64,000 nt of DNA, taken from NCBI RefSeq assembly GCF_015207005.2, contig NZ_JADEXS020000001.1, positions 2,914,001 through 2,978,000 on the forward strand, read 5' to 3'. The notes beneath the pieces are model-generated. The model ran no database searches and was not told the DNA's origin. It saw only the letters and a list, made by a program, of their open reading frames with translations. Both the position numbers and the translations under genes were made by a program. Within the stretch, counting starts at the first letter, position 1. Each line of letters begins with the position of its first letter. Below, one piece after another: positions 1-10,100 of the stretch. This stretch comes from Desmonostoc muscorum LEGE 12446 (lineage in GTDB: Bacteria; Cyanobacteriota; Cyanobacteriia; Cyanobacteriales; Nostocaceae).

Positions 1-310
1 TAAAATTATGGCTGGTAAAATTTAAAATCTGGATACAGTAAATGGTACTAATAAATAGGTAATATTTTGATATAGTAACTACTATCGGAAGCTGAAGATA
101 AAATCGCGTAGGCGATCGCCCTAATTACACAATTTGTGCTGATTAAGTATTAATTTATGTTAAGTTAGCTCAACAGACTAGTTTAAATTTATCAAGTATT
201 CTCAACAGAATCACAACTCATAACAAGAAACGCAAGTTTAGCGGATATGGGTGGCGTAATTAAGAGTTGGGCATCGCTTAACATTTAGATAAAGATTCAC
301 CATTATTTTT
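1..310. other. Intergenic region, no gene seen
   Basis: AT-rich non-coding DNA at the window edge. I see no ORF with a ribosome binding site, no hairpin terminator and no recognisable promoter. It contains one HIP1-like GCGATCGC octamer. Confidence 0.5.
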
Positions 311-625
311 ATGACAATAGCACCGAACATCACAAAGCAATATATCGAACAACGAGGTGAAGGCTATTGGCTCGAAGGTACACGCATTTCTCTCGATTCA
401 GTCGTATATGCTTTCTTAAATGGAGAATCTCCAGAAAGTATTGCTCAAAACTTTCCATTACTCTCACTAGAACAGGTTTATGGTGCTATTACCTTTTATT
501 TTGCCAACCGAAAGCTAATTGATGGTTATTTAAAAGCAGGTGAGCAAGAGTTTGAGAAATTGCAAGAATCTTTTCGAGAGAACAATCCGCTTCTGTATCA
601 GAAATTAAAAGCTGCCCCATTCTGA
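311..625 (+). CDS. DUF433 family protein (antitoxin-like), orphan
   Basis: 104-residue protein of the DUF433 family, small helix-turn-helix-like proteins that in cyanobacteria usually act as the antitoxin beside a DUF5615 PIN-like toxin. The family core is visible around residues 37-56 (GESPESIAQNFPLLSLEQVY), followed by the ITFYFANR segment. DUF433 genes are normally followed at once, often with overlap, by the toxin gene. Here the next 285 bases hold no such ORF, so the antitoxin looks solitary or the toxin has been lost. No strong Shine-Dalgarno precedes the ATG. Family assignment is fairly secure; the role is inferred from the family. Confidence 0.7.
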   Translation: MTIAPNITKQYIEQRGEGYWLEGTRISLDSVVYAFLNGESPESIAQNFPLLSLEQVYGAITFYFANRKLIDGYLKAGEQEFEKLQESFRENNPLLYQKLKAAPF

Positions 626-910
626 AGAATGACAAAGTGAGGGTGCTTAAGTCAGGAAATCTGGACACCAGTCATTTACAAAGGAAAAGCCTTGATTTGT
701 GGAGGCTGCTGCAAAAGAGTTCTCACTTGATTGTGGCAAGCTAAAAATATCTTGTGTAGAGTTTTACTAATTGACAAAGGTACGTTAACTTGTGTGAACT
801 CACCCTACGGATTTAAGATTGACTTCAGAAAAACATTATATCTTAGCTTTTGTCTAGATTTTTACCAAGCAATTCAATATAAAATCTAAAACTTAAAATC
901 CTAAATCAAC

Positions 911-2302
911 ATGGCAAACCTAACTCCTAATTCTAGTTTTAGTTTGACGCTACGCTTGCAGATTCCCAATCGCGTGGGGATGTTGGCGTCGGTAACCCAA
1001 GCGATCGCCACTACGGGCGGTAATCTCGGTCAAATTGATTTAATCGAGCAAACCCGCAAAGAGTCTACCCGCGATATTACCGTTGATGCTGCTAGTACCG
1101 AACACGCTGAGACGATTGTGCAAGCAGTCAAAGCCCTGCCAGATATTAAGTTACTCAGTGTCTACGATCGCACCTTCAATTTACATCGCGGTGGCAAAAT
1201 CAGCATTGCTAGCCGAATTCCCTTAAAAAGCGTGTCCGATTTAGCAATGGCCTACACGCCAGGAGTCGGCAGAATTTGTACTGCGATCGCCCAAGACCCA
1301 GAGGAAGTTTACAAATTAACCATTAAACAAAATACTGTTGCTATTGTTACAGATGGTAGTGCAGTTTTAGGTTTAGGAAATCTCGGCCCCGCTGCTGCAC
1401 TGCCAGTTATGGAAGGCAAAGCGATGCTATTCAAGGAATTTGCCGGGTTGGATGCTTTTCCCATCTGCCTTGCTACCCAAAATACAGATGAGATTATTCA
1501 GACAGTCAAGAATATTGCTCCGGTGTTTGGTGGTGTGAATTTAGAAGATATTGCTGCACCACGTTGTTTTGAAATTGAACAGAGATTGCGACAGGAATTA
1601 GATATTCCGGTTTTTCATGATGACCAACACGGTACCGCAATTGTCACCTTAGCAGCCTTGTTTAATGCCTTGAAGTTGGTACACAAAGCACTCGGCGAAA
1701 TCCGCATCGTGATTAACGGTGCAGGGGCAGCTGGAGTAGCCATCGCCCGCTTACTGAGGAAAGCTGGGGCAGAAAAAATCTGGATGTGCGACTCTAAAGG
1801 AATTATCTCCACCAGTCGTACAGACCTCACAGAAGAAAAACTCGAATTTGCCGTGAAAGCTCAAGGTACCCTAGCAGGTGCTATGCAAGGCGCAGACGTA
1901 TTTATTGGAGTCAGCGCACCAGGAGTTTTGACACCGGAAATGGTGCAATCTATGGCCAAAGACCCAATTGTATTTGCAATGGCAAATCCCATTCCCGAAA
2001 TTCAGCCAGAATTAATTCACCAAAGTGTTGCTGTCATCGCCACCGGTCGCAGTGATTACCCGAACCAAATCAATAACGTTTTAGCTTTTCCGGGAGTATT
2101 CCGTGGTGCCTTAGATTGTCGGGCACAGGCAATTACCACCACAATGTATCTAGAAGCCGCAAGTGCGATCGCTTCTTTGGTCAATCCTTCAGACTTGAGT
2201 CGGGAACACATTATTCCTTCAGTCTTTGATCAGCGCGTCGTCACTGCGGTTGCTGCTGCTGTGCAACGCGCCGCACGTCAAGAAGGTATTGCTCGGAATT
2301 GA
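911..2302 (+). CDS. me: NAD(P)-dependent malic enzyme with N-terminal ACT domain
   Basis: 463-residue malic enzyme (malate to pyruvate + CO2 with NAD(P) reduction), cytoplasmic. Residues about 9-80 form an ACT regulatory domain (SLTLRLQIPNRVGMLASVTQ). The malic N-domain follows, with YTPGVGRIC near residue 113 and the FHDDQHGTA segment near residue 236. The NAD-binding domain has the Rossmann motif GAGAAGVAIARLL near residue 272. The length matches the cyanobacterial ACT-malic enzymes as I recall them. It stands alone: a non-coding gap lies upstream and a dispersed repeat downstream. Nothing looks broken. Cofactor preference (NAD or NADP) cannot be read from sequence here. Confidence 0.93.
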   Translation: MANLTPNSSFSLTLRLQIPNRVGMLASVTQAIATTGGNLGQIDLIEQTRKESTRDITVDAASTEHAETIVQAVKALPDIKLLSVYDRTFNLHRGGKISIASRIPLKSVSDLAMAYTPGVGRICTAIAQDPEEVYKLTIKQNTVAIVTDGSAVLGLGNLGPAAALPVMEGKAMLFKEFAGLDAFPICLATQNTDEIIQTVKNIAPVFGGVNLEDIAAPRCFEIEQRLRQELDIPVFHDDQHGTAIVTLAALFNALKLVHKALGEIRIVINGAGAAGVAIARLLRKAGAEKIWMCDSKGIISTSRTDLTEEKLEFAVKAQGTLAGAMQGADVFIGVSAPGVLTPEMVQSMAKDPIVFAMANPIPEIQPELIHQSVAVIATGRSDYPNQINNVLAFPGVFRGALDCRAQAITTTMYLEAASAIASLVNPSDLSREHIIPSVFDQRVVTAVAAAVQRAARQEGIARN

Positions 2303-2608
2303 TCGATTCCAAATATTAGCCCAGGCTTTTATAACGTTTCCCCACAAGCGTGAAGTACAACTGTAAGGGCACGGCAGTGCCGTGCCCCTACACCTTGGGA
2401 TATGAGGTTGTACTGGAAAAGAATCCCTCTCCAAACCTCTCCCCGCTTGCCTAACGGCAGGCTAACCCCAATGGGGAGAGGCTTAAAAACCCTAATTTTT
2501 CGTGCCCAACTCAGGATACTAAAGCCCCTCTCCGTCTCAAAGAGGGGTTGGGGAGAGGTTCATCGAACTCACGTTCAGTTACTATGTTTTAGTACAACTT
2601 GGTATTAG
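2303..2608. repeat. Composite dispersed repeat downstream of malic enzyme
   Basis: Non-coding. Contains the perfect palindrome GGGCACGGCA/TGCCGTGCCC at about 2367-2387, which recurs at 40132-40160, flanked by AGTACAAC and GTTGTACT. A CCTCTCC/GGAGAGG-rich segment then ends in GAGAGGTTCATCGAACTCAC. The same closing motif with small changes (GAGGTTCGTTGAATTCAC) occurs near 6086-6105, so this is a dispersed family. Confidence 0.65.
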
Positions 2609-3214
2609 CTACCGACACTGGCGATATTTGATGTGATAAACCAAACCACGGTGGGCAAGGTCAAAGGAGTCAACAGTCGCCATCCCTTGACCACTGGCGG
2701 TCATCGCAGCATTCACCCGCATATTTACACTATCACCACAACTTGACCAGACATCAGCCACAGTCACTAATTTATGCCGAACGTTGTAGTCACTTTCGCC
2801 TCTAAATGTCCGAGAAAAAACAGGGCCACGCTGACCAGCAAAAAAGTATTCTGCTCTGAATCTGCCAATTGTGGAGGGAGCAACATACCCCCGATAATCA
2901 GCATCGTAGAGCGAAATTTGAAAGCCTTGAGGTACTTTAATTGGAATGCTCAAGTTACAGCTTTTGCGTCTTTCTGCTGCATTATTTCCTAGAGCCATAA
3001 ACTTATCAAATAGAATACTTAGCTCTTGACCGTCAGGGCTGACACTCACACTAGCAGATCCTCCAGGGCAACCATTACCACCGTAATCTGCACCTAAAAT
3101 TTCCACTTTGTCGCTAGCAAAGACAGGTCCAATAGAAGCAGTCATTAATGTAACCGCAGCCAAAAAAGCTTGTGCAAACCTCATAGGTGTTTGCGGGGAA
3201 TTTTGATTATTCAT
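2609..3214 (-). CDS. Secreted DUF4360 domain protein
   Basis: 201-residue protein with an N-terminal signal peptide: a polar start, then the hydrophobic run FAQAFLAAVTLMTASIGPVF ending at an A-S-D cleavage-like site near residue 34. The mature part has the DUF4360 layout: a GNGCPGGS segment near residue 48, an FDKF segment, a conserved Cys in RKSCNLS, a WSSCGDS segment and the terminal YRQCR, giving paired cysteines. DUF4360 proteins are secreted and of unknown function in cyanobacteria and fungi. Transcribed alone, away from the PhoD-like gene. No enzymatic role can be inferred. Confidence 0.8.
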   Translation of the reverse strand: MNNQNSPQTPMRFAQAFLAAVTLMTASIGPVFASDKVEILGADYGGNGCPGGSASVSVSPDGQELSILFDKFMALGNNAAERRKSCNLSIPIKVPQGFQISLYDADYRGYVAPSTIGRFRAEYFFAGQRGPVFSRTFRGESDYNVRHKLVTVADVWSSCGDSVNMRVNAAMTASGQGMATVDSFDLAHRGLVYHIKYRQCR

Positions 3215-3596
3215 AACTCACCGTTTTTGGGTATTTATAACTAGTTATCAGTGAAAATTTCTAACCATACTTGGTACGTCAATTTTCGTATGTCCTACGA
3301 CTTACACAAGTCTCAATTTGTTTCCCAAGCAAATAAACTTAGGCTTTTTAGATGAAATTTAACTAAAATATCAGAAATCTAACACTGTCAACTTTGCATT
3401 TGTTAACTTAGTTAGAACTTACTCGTAGTTATTGCCAAATCTAGGTTTTGGGCTAGGCATAGGCCATAAAGCCAGATTATAGAGGAGTAAGTAAAACTAC
3501 TATCGTGAAAAATAGCGATCAGATGATATGTCAATCGTTATAAGTTAAAGCAATGCATTTAGAACATCACCACTTTCACTTTGTCAACTGTTTGTA
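3215..3596. other. Divergent intergenic region between DUF4360 and PhoD-like genes
   Basis: 382 bp of AT-rich DNA that must hold both divergent promoters. Apart from the Pho-box-like repeat listed separately I see no hairpin or clear -10/-35 pair. Confidence 0.5.
3403..3420 (+). promoter_or_regulatory. Possible partial Pho box
   Basis: Two direct repeats, TTAACTT (3403-3409) and AGAACTT (3414-3420), are spaced 11 bp apart. Cyanobacterial PhoB/SphR boxes are tandem 8-mers resembling CTTAACCT with 11-bp periodicity, usually three copies. Only two are visible, about 180 bp upstream of a phosphatase gene, so this is suggestive only. Confidence 0.25.
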
Positions 3597-5939
3597 ATGA
3601 AATACCAAGCTGGAGACGAGTTTTTCCAAAGACTACCGCTAATTTTGGCAGGGCCAATTCTCAAACATACTGAACATGAATCAGTAACGGTATGGGTGGC
3701 ACTCAAACAGTCTTGTCAAGTTGAACTCAAGGTTTATGACACAACAAATGATGGTGAAGTACTGGGAAATTGCTTATTGTCAGGGGAACGCTCTACTATT
3801 GCGTTGGGTAAGTATCTTCATGTTGTTGCTGTCACGGCTCGGTCTACAGTTGCACATCGCCTAACTAGCAATAGCATCTACGCATATGACCTCCAGTTGA
3901 CTGCCGCTAACCAGACTCCGCAAACGCTACAACAAGCATTATGCTCAAACTCCTATCCTACGGCTAGCATCAGCTACTTTAACCATCAAAAACCAACCTT
4001 TACCCTACCGCCCAGGCGTCTCGAAGATTTGCAAATTGTCCATGCTTCCTGTCGTAAACCTCATGGTTCTGGGTTTGATGCCCTACCGATTCTCGATCGC
4101 TTAATTGAGGCATCTGCAAATCAAGCCCAGCACCGCCCTCACCAGCTATTCCTCACGGGAGATCAAATTTACGGTGACGATGTAGCTGATCCATCGCTGT
4201 GGGTTGCCAGTACCCTTGGGGATGCCCTGCTGGGTTGGGAAGAACAATTGCCTGTGGGTGGAATGTACTGCACTCCCCAGGAATTGCCCCCCGGAGAACG
4301 AGCTGGAGTTGCTACAAATGAAGCTGGTTTAACCGCAGGATTACATAATAAATCTGAGAAAGTTACCAGTCATCTCCTGAGCCTGGGGGAGTATTGCGCT
4401 ACTTATTTATTAACGTGGTCACCAGTGTGCTGGCCAGTGGTATTTCCTAAAGGACGCCAAGTAACACGCGATCGCCGAGCCATCAAAAACTGGAATCGGG
4501 CAGTCCGGGATTTGCGGCAATTCATTTATACCCTGGGGAAAGTGCGTCGCGCCCTTGCCAATATTCCCGTGTACACCATCTTTGACGATCATGATGTCAC
4601 TGATGACTGGAATTTGAACCAAGCTTGGTGTTTGCGAGTCCTGGGGCGTCCCTTGGGGCGGCGAGTTGTGCAAAATGCCCTGTTAGCTTACACAGTGTTT
4701 CAAGGGTGGGGCAATACACCAGGGCAATTTGAAATCGGTCAACCAGGGGAAAAACTGCTGGCTGCTACACAAGCTTGGTCAGCTTCCCAAGGAACGGATA
4801 CAAAAGCTGATGAGGCGATCGCTCGTTATGTTGGTATGCCACCCAACGATCCCCACACAGGCTTACCTCTGTTAGTCCGAGACGGTTCAGTGTTCATTTT
4901 GGCTCGATATCCTGAAACACTTACTTGGAACTACATAGTCCAGAGCGATTGTCATGAAGTGATTGTCTTGGATACACGGACTTGGCGGGGTTACCCAGCC
5001 GATCAAAAAGCGATCGCTCCACCGATGCTGCTATGTCCAAAAGCCTTTGAGCAACAACTAGTTTTGCCTTTACAAAAAATAGCTCAAGAAACTCAGATTC
5101 AAGCCACATTTGTGATTGCACCTACTAATGTATTTGGTTCACAAGTGATTGATTGGATTCACCATTGGAATTTACAGCAAGAGAAAGTTTTTTCCACAGA
5201 TGTTGGTGATGCTTGGAACATCAATGTTGAAGCATTGGCAAAATTCCTCAACACTTTGTTTGGGCAACGTCAACAAGTGATTATTTTGTCTGGAGATATT
5301 CACTACAGTTTTGCAGCTCGCTTGTCTTATGCACGTACCGATTCTCAATTGCGATCGGTTTTAGTACAGCTAACTTCTAGTGCCATCAAAAATGAAGAAC
5401 CAATAACGCAGTTGATTCATACACGAATGAAAGATTGGTTATTAGCAGAAAAGCTGCGATATTGGATTGGATGGATGAATCCAGCCAATATGGTAGAAAT
5501 TTCTGACAAAAAATTACACCATGATGGCTTCACTGCCAAACGCTACCCCAATAGTCGGCTAAGGCAACGCCAGCAATTAACTGACCCTGACTGGTATTGT
5601 GTGCTGGAATGGATAATTCGACAAAGCGCTCAAACTTCTAACTGCACAGCAGATTTGTCATCATTTATAGCTCCTTGGAAACGAGCGAAAATTGCCAAAA
5701 GGCGATGTTTACAACCCCTAATGTTTTGGAAATATCGCTGGTTTCAAGAAGGACGAGAAGTAGTTGGATTAAATAACTTAGGTTTGGTTCAGTTTGAGTT
5801 GCCAGATGCGGGTAGTTCTTATCAAATTATTCAAGATTCCTACTGGTTTTCGTCTTGGTATCCAACCCAAATTGTTTATAGTCGTTTTGAAACTCAGTTA
5901 ACACCCAATCAATCATTGTTGGGGAATTTTAGATTTTAG
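3597..5939 (+). CDS. PhoD-like metallophosphatase family protein
   Basis: 780-residue protein with the PhoD-type calcineurin-like phosphatase core. Metal-ligand motifs are visible: LTGDQIYGDDVADP near residue 183, FDDHDVTDDWN near 329 and ILSGDIHYSFAAR near 560. PhoD enzymes hydrolyse phosphate mono- and diesters and are usually exported, but no Tat or Sec signal is visible: the protein starts MKYQAGDEFFQRLPLILAGP. This matches the long PhoD-like group of cyanobacteria and fungi rather than classical secreted PhoD. The N-terminal 150 residues form a beta-rich extension. Substrate unknown. A weak Pho-box-like repeat lies upstream. Confidence 0.85.
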   Translation: MKYQAGDEFFQRLPLILAGPILKHTEHESVTVWVALKQSCQVELKVYDTTNDGEVLGNCLLSGERSTIALGKYLHVVAVTARSTVAHRLTSNSIYAYDLQLTAANQTPQTLQQALCSNSYPTASISYFNHQKPTFTLPPRRLEDLQIVHASCRKPHGSGFDALPILDRLIEASANQAQHRPHQLFLTGDQIYGDDVADPSLWVASTLGDALLGWEEQLPVGGMYCTPQELPPGERAGVATNEAGLTAGLHNKSEKVTSHLLSLGEYCATYLLTWSPVCWPVVFPKGRQVTRDRRAIKNWNRAVRDLRQFIYTLGKVRRALANIPVYTIFDDHDVTDDWNLNQAWCLRVLGRPLGRRVVQNALLAYTVFQGWGNTPGQFEIGQPGEKLLAATQAWSASQGTDTKADEAIARYVGMPPNDPHTGLPLLVRDGSVFILARYPETLTWNYIVQSDCHEVIVLDTRTWRGYPADQKAIAPPMLLCPKAFEQQLVLPLQKIAQETQIQATFVIAPTNVFGSQVIDWIHHWNLQQEKVFSTDVGDAWNINVEALAKFLNTLFGQRQQVIILSGDIHYSFAARLSYARTDSQLRSVLVQLTSSAIKNEEPITQLIHTRMKDWLLAEKLRYWIGWMNPANMVEISDKKLHHDGFTAKRYPNSRLRQRQQLTDPDWYCVLEWIIRQSAQTSNCTADLSSFIAPWKRAKIAKRRCLQPLMFWKYRWFQEGREVVGLNNLGLVQFELPDAGSSYQIIQDSYWFSSWYPTQIVYSRFETQLTPNQSLLGNFRF

Positions 5940-5984
5940 ATTTGGGATTTTGGATTGATCTTGTGTCGCTCAATCTAAAATCCC

Positions 5985-6115
5985 AAATTGTTTGACATAA
6001 AAACCTCTCCCTGGTTTTACTACGCAAAACCTGTCCCTCTCCGAGTCGGAGAGGGACAGAGTTGAATTTTAGTTCAAGACAGGGGGAGGTTCGTTGAATT
6101 CACGTTAAATTTGAG
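5985..6115. repeat. Dispersed repeat with internal palindrome
   Basis: Non-coding repeat downstream of the PhoD-like gene. The palindrome CCCTCTCCGAGTCGGAGAGG sits in the middle (about 6032-6051) and could act as a terminator. It closes with GAGGTTCGTTGAATTCAC, shared with the repeat at 2303-2608. Confidence 0.6.
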
Positions 6116-6166
6116 TTGTATATGTGGGCACTCTAGATTCAAGAAATATACTAGAGAGTGATTTCT

Positions 6167-6640
6167 ATGTCTAAGACCCGAATTAGTGCAACACTGGGAC
6201 AAACAGAGAGAGATGCTGTGTTGCAAGCGATTAGCACCATTAAAGAAAAGCTACCGTTTTTAGTTGATTTGAGTCCCGACGATCGCATGGCTTTACCCAA
6301 GATGGGGGATAAGAGTCGGGCGTTTGTCAGCAAAGCATTAGAGGTGGCGGCGCAGAACCCGGAGTTTTTACCGCGATCGTTTGACTTGGATGAAATGCGG
6401 AAAGACGTGCAATTATTTGAAGCGTTATATCCGGTGTTGTTGTCCTTGACACAATTGCAAGAACTTGTGGATGATACTTCTTTGGCAGTGGGCAGTGAAG
6501 CATATGCAGCCGCGTTGCAAGTGTATAACTACGCCAAAGCCAGTGGACAAGGGGCGGGTTTAGATGCAGTAGTTCTGGAAATGGGACAACGATTTGCCCG
6601 TAGAACTGTAAAAGTCGAGTCTAAAGAACCAATGTTGTAG
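6167..6640 (+). CDS. Conserved cyanobacterial protein of unknown function
   Basis: 157 residues from ATG 6167, start MSKTRISATLGQ. A GTG 9 bp upstream (6158) is in frame, but the AGAGAG at 6153-6158 fits the ATG as a ribosome binding site. The protein is soluble and helical, with a conserved-looking core DDRMALPKMGDKSRAFVSKA near residues 40-60. I recognise it as a family common in Nostocales but know no function. A 21-bp minisatellite starts about 110 bp after its stop and a NACHT gene follows on the same strand, so it may be the first gene of an accessory cassette. That link is inference from position only. Confidence 0.7.
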   Translation: MSKTRISATLGQTERDAVLQAISTIKEKLPFLVDLSPDDRMALPKMGDKSRAFVSKALEVAAQNPEFLPRSFDLDEMRKDVQLFEALYPVLLSLTQLQELVDDTSLAVGSEAYAAALQVYNYAKASGQGAGLDAVVLEMGQRFARRTVKVESKEPML

Positions 6641-6751
6641 AAAATAAGTCCGTAGTTGCACCTCAAAAGTGCAAAGTTAAAGCTCAGAAGTTGGATGTTG
6701 GAGTTAAAAACACGACATTCCCAGTTCTGAGCTTTCTTTTTGGAGTTCAGA

Positions 6752-7024
6752 GGCTCAACGTTCCAGCAAAAAGGTGCAACTTCCGAGTTCAAAGGTGCAA
6801 CGTTCGAGCTAAAAGGTGCAACTTCCGAGTTCAGAGGTGCAACGTTCGAGCTAAAAGGTGCAACTGCCGAGTTCAAAGGTGCAACGTTCAAGCAAAAAGG
6901 TGCAACTTCCGAGTTCAGAGGTGCAACGTTCAAGTAAAAAGGTGCAACTTCCAAGTTCAGAGGTTTAACGTTCCAGCTAAAAGGTACAACTTCCGAGTTC
7001 AGAGGTTGAAAGTTGAGATTTTGA
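6752..7024. repeat. 21-bp minisatellite, about 13 copies
   Basis: The hexamer GGTGCA or a close variant recurs at exactly 21-bp steps: 6752, 6773, 6794, 6815, 6836, 6857, 6878, 6899, 6920, 6941, 6962, 6983, 7004. Two unit types alternate: one continues ACTTCCGAGTTC, the other ACGTTCGAGCTA. Degenerate units extend back to about 6660. Because 21 is a multiple of three and the units lack stops, long heptad-repeat reading frames exist on both strands, but none has a ribosome binding site. It is not a CRISPR: there are no unique spacers. Confidence 0.9.
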
Positions 7025-7133
7025 GAGCGATCGCAGAAGCATAATATCTTAAAAGCTCCTTTCTCATTGAACAACATTAAGGATTGGGTGCGGTTAACAT
7101 AGTAAAAATATTCTCAGCCTGTTGTAAGTAAAA

Positions 7134-10100
7134 ATGCCAAGTCAGCTTTACACATGGAAGCGCTTCTGGTGTCCCCGATCAGGTCACATTGATTTACGTG
7201 ATGGTGGATATTTAGTCAATCCAGATTCAGAGTGGGGACATTTTTACAAATCTGATTCAGTTGCCTTTGAAACTATATCTGAGATGCCCTGTTTAGTGCT
7301 GCTAGGTGAAGCTGGTATGGGTAAGACCACAGCAACCGAACAAGCATATCATCAAGTTTCTCACAAGTTTAGTGGCTCAGAAAATGTTTGTTTGTGGTTC
7401 AGACTTGGTGATTATGATTCAGACAAGCAGTTATGTGATGCAATTTTCCGCAATGAAACATTCCAAGCTTGGCGCAAAGGAACAAATAAACTACATCTTT
7501 TTCTGGATAGCCTAGATGAGGGATTACTTTCTATCAAAATACTTGTCAGAATTCTTAAACGTGAAATAGAACAGCTACCTTGCGATCGCCTGTATTTTCG
7601 GATCACTTGCAGGACGGCTGATTGGAAGGATAGCTTGGAGCAGAAGCTAAAAGACAAGTGGGGAGAAGCTAATGTTGCGGTATATGAGCTAGCTCCTCTA
7701 TGTCGAGTAGATGTAATTGAAGCAGCAAATAGGCGTAACATCAACTCTGGTGATTTTTTACAGGAAGTCTTTAATAAAAATGCTATTCCACTTGCTATCA
7801 AGCCAATCACATTAAAATTACTTCTGGGTACTTATCAAAATAAACGATTCTCTTCCTCTCAAAAGGATTTATACGAAGAAGGTTGTTTACAACTATGTGA
7901 AGAGGTGAACTCAGATCGCTGCGATTCTGGCTTCACTGGAAATTTAGATGCAAAACACCGATTAGTTATAGCAAGTCGAATTGCAGCTTTACTTCTATTT
8001 TCTAATCGCTCTGCCATCTGGATAAGTCCAGAATATGGGGATATGCCCAATTCTGATATTGCTATTCGGGATATTTCCATAGGTAAAGAAAGTATTAATC
8101 AGCAAGAGTTTTCACTTGACGAAAACTGTATTAAAGAGGTTTTGTCTGTCACTGAGCTATTTTCTTCGCGCGGCCCGCATCGAATTGGTTTTGCTCATCA
8201 GACCTATGCTGAGTTTCTTGCTGCACGATACTTAGTTCACCACGAAACACCTTTAGAGCAAGTAATGAAATTAATTGCTTCCTCTGAAGATTCTGAATTT
8301 AGGTTAATTCCCCAGCTTCATGAAACTGCTGCTTGGCTAGCTGGTATGCTTCCTGAAGTTTTTAGGGAAGTAATGAAAACAGATCCCGATGTACTACTCC
8401 TAAGTGACGTAGCCACTGCTGGAGAAACTGATAAGGCCGCTCTAGTTGAATCCCTTCTGAGATTACACAATGAAGAAAAATTAACGTACCAATATCATAC
8501 TTGGCTATACCAAAATCTAAATCATCCTAAATTAGCCGAGCAGGTTCAACCTTATATTTCTGATTCAACAAAGAGTATAAATGCAAGGAACGTAGCTATT
8601 GATATTGCAGAAGCCTGTAATGTAAAAGCCGTACAGGAATATCTTGCCGATGTTGCTCTTGATCATCAGCAACATTCTTGGGTTCGCATCAATGCAGCAG
8701 TGGCTGTATGCAATCTTGGTGATGAAAAAACCAAAGCAAGATTAAAACCTTTAGCAGTTGCTAAAATCCAAAATGATGAAGAGGAACAGCTAAAAGGGTG
8801 TGGACTCCGAGCAGTTTGGCCAGGCAACATCACAGCAGAAGAGGTTTTTAGTACCTTAATGCAGCCAGTATCCAAATCCAGTGGTGGGAGATATCAGGAC
8901 TTTATAGCAAAAGAGCTTGGACAACATCTTCAAATATCTGATTTACCAATAGCTCTAAGATGGCTAGAAAAACAATTTAATAGTCGTGGGCGCGATTTAC
9001 ATTATAGTTTTGAGCATTTATCAGATGCAATTATGTTGAAAGCCTGGGAGCATCTGAATCAACCAGAAGTAATGCAGGCATTTGCTAAGGTTGCTTTATT
9101 ACGGCTGAATAATCATCATGCAATTGTATCTGATGATTCATATCAAACAATCAACTTTAGCCATGTTTTAAGAGATGAGTTTCAAAAACGTTATCAAATT
9201 ATAGAGTCAATAATCTCTATCGTTTTACAACCTAATCAGGATTATATAGGCTTTGCTAACTATATTAGAGAAATAATTTATGAAGAAGATTTTTCCTGGT
9301 TAATTCAACAATTTAAAATATCAGATACTGAACATAAACAACGAAGTTGGGCAAAATTGATACTTTGGAATTTTAAACTTTCCCAATTTGATCATGTCGA
9401 GCCAATATTACAACTAAGCCAAACTAACTCAGTATTAAGAGAAGAATTTGCTTATTATCTTGAAACGGTTGAGTTAGACTCGCTAATAGCACAGGAAGAA
9501 AAAGAAATTTATTTGGCAGAACAGGCTAGGCGCAACAGAAATAAAAATAAAATTATTTTAGACCCTTCAGCAAAGGAAAGAGTGCTTGATGTTTTGAGTC
9601 AGATTGATGCTTCCCAGCCTAATATTTGGTGTTCTTTATGTTGTGAATTAGCTCTTAAAGTTGATAGTACTCATTATGGAAATCCATTTGAGTCAAGTCT
9701 GAAAAATCTTCCTGGTTGGATTGAAGCAGAAGATTCAACTAAAAAAAGGATTATTCAAGCTGCAAATTTGTATCTAGCTCATGCTAACCCTGATCTAGAT
9801 TGGCTGGGTACAAATAATTATCCCTACTCTGTATTAGCAGGTTATCAAGCATTACTTTTATTAATACGAGAAGCACCAGAATATATACTCAGTCTATCCA
9901 CCAAAGAATGGCAAAAATGGACACCAATAATTCTTGCACATCCTAACTGGGATCGAACTGAAGACAACAAGAAGCATCGCCAAGAATTGATTAAAAAAGC
10001 TTATTATAATGCTCCAGATGAATTTATCAAAACATTAATATTTTTGATTGATAAAGACAATGAACAACATGGTTCTATTCATATAAATAATCTAGTAAGT

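Noticed and set aside
6752..7024. CRISPR array
   Set aside because: The 21-bp units are contiguous with no unique spacers, and no cas genes are present. It is a minisatellite; the same holds for 18249-18492.
6691..7077. Heptad-repeat proteins encoded by the first minisatellite
   Set aside because: Open frames on both strands arise automatically from a stop-free 21-bp period. None has a ribosome binding site or a non-repeat family match.
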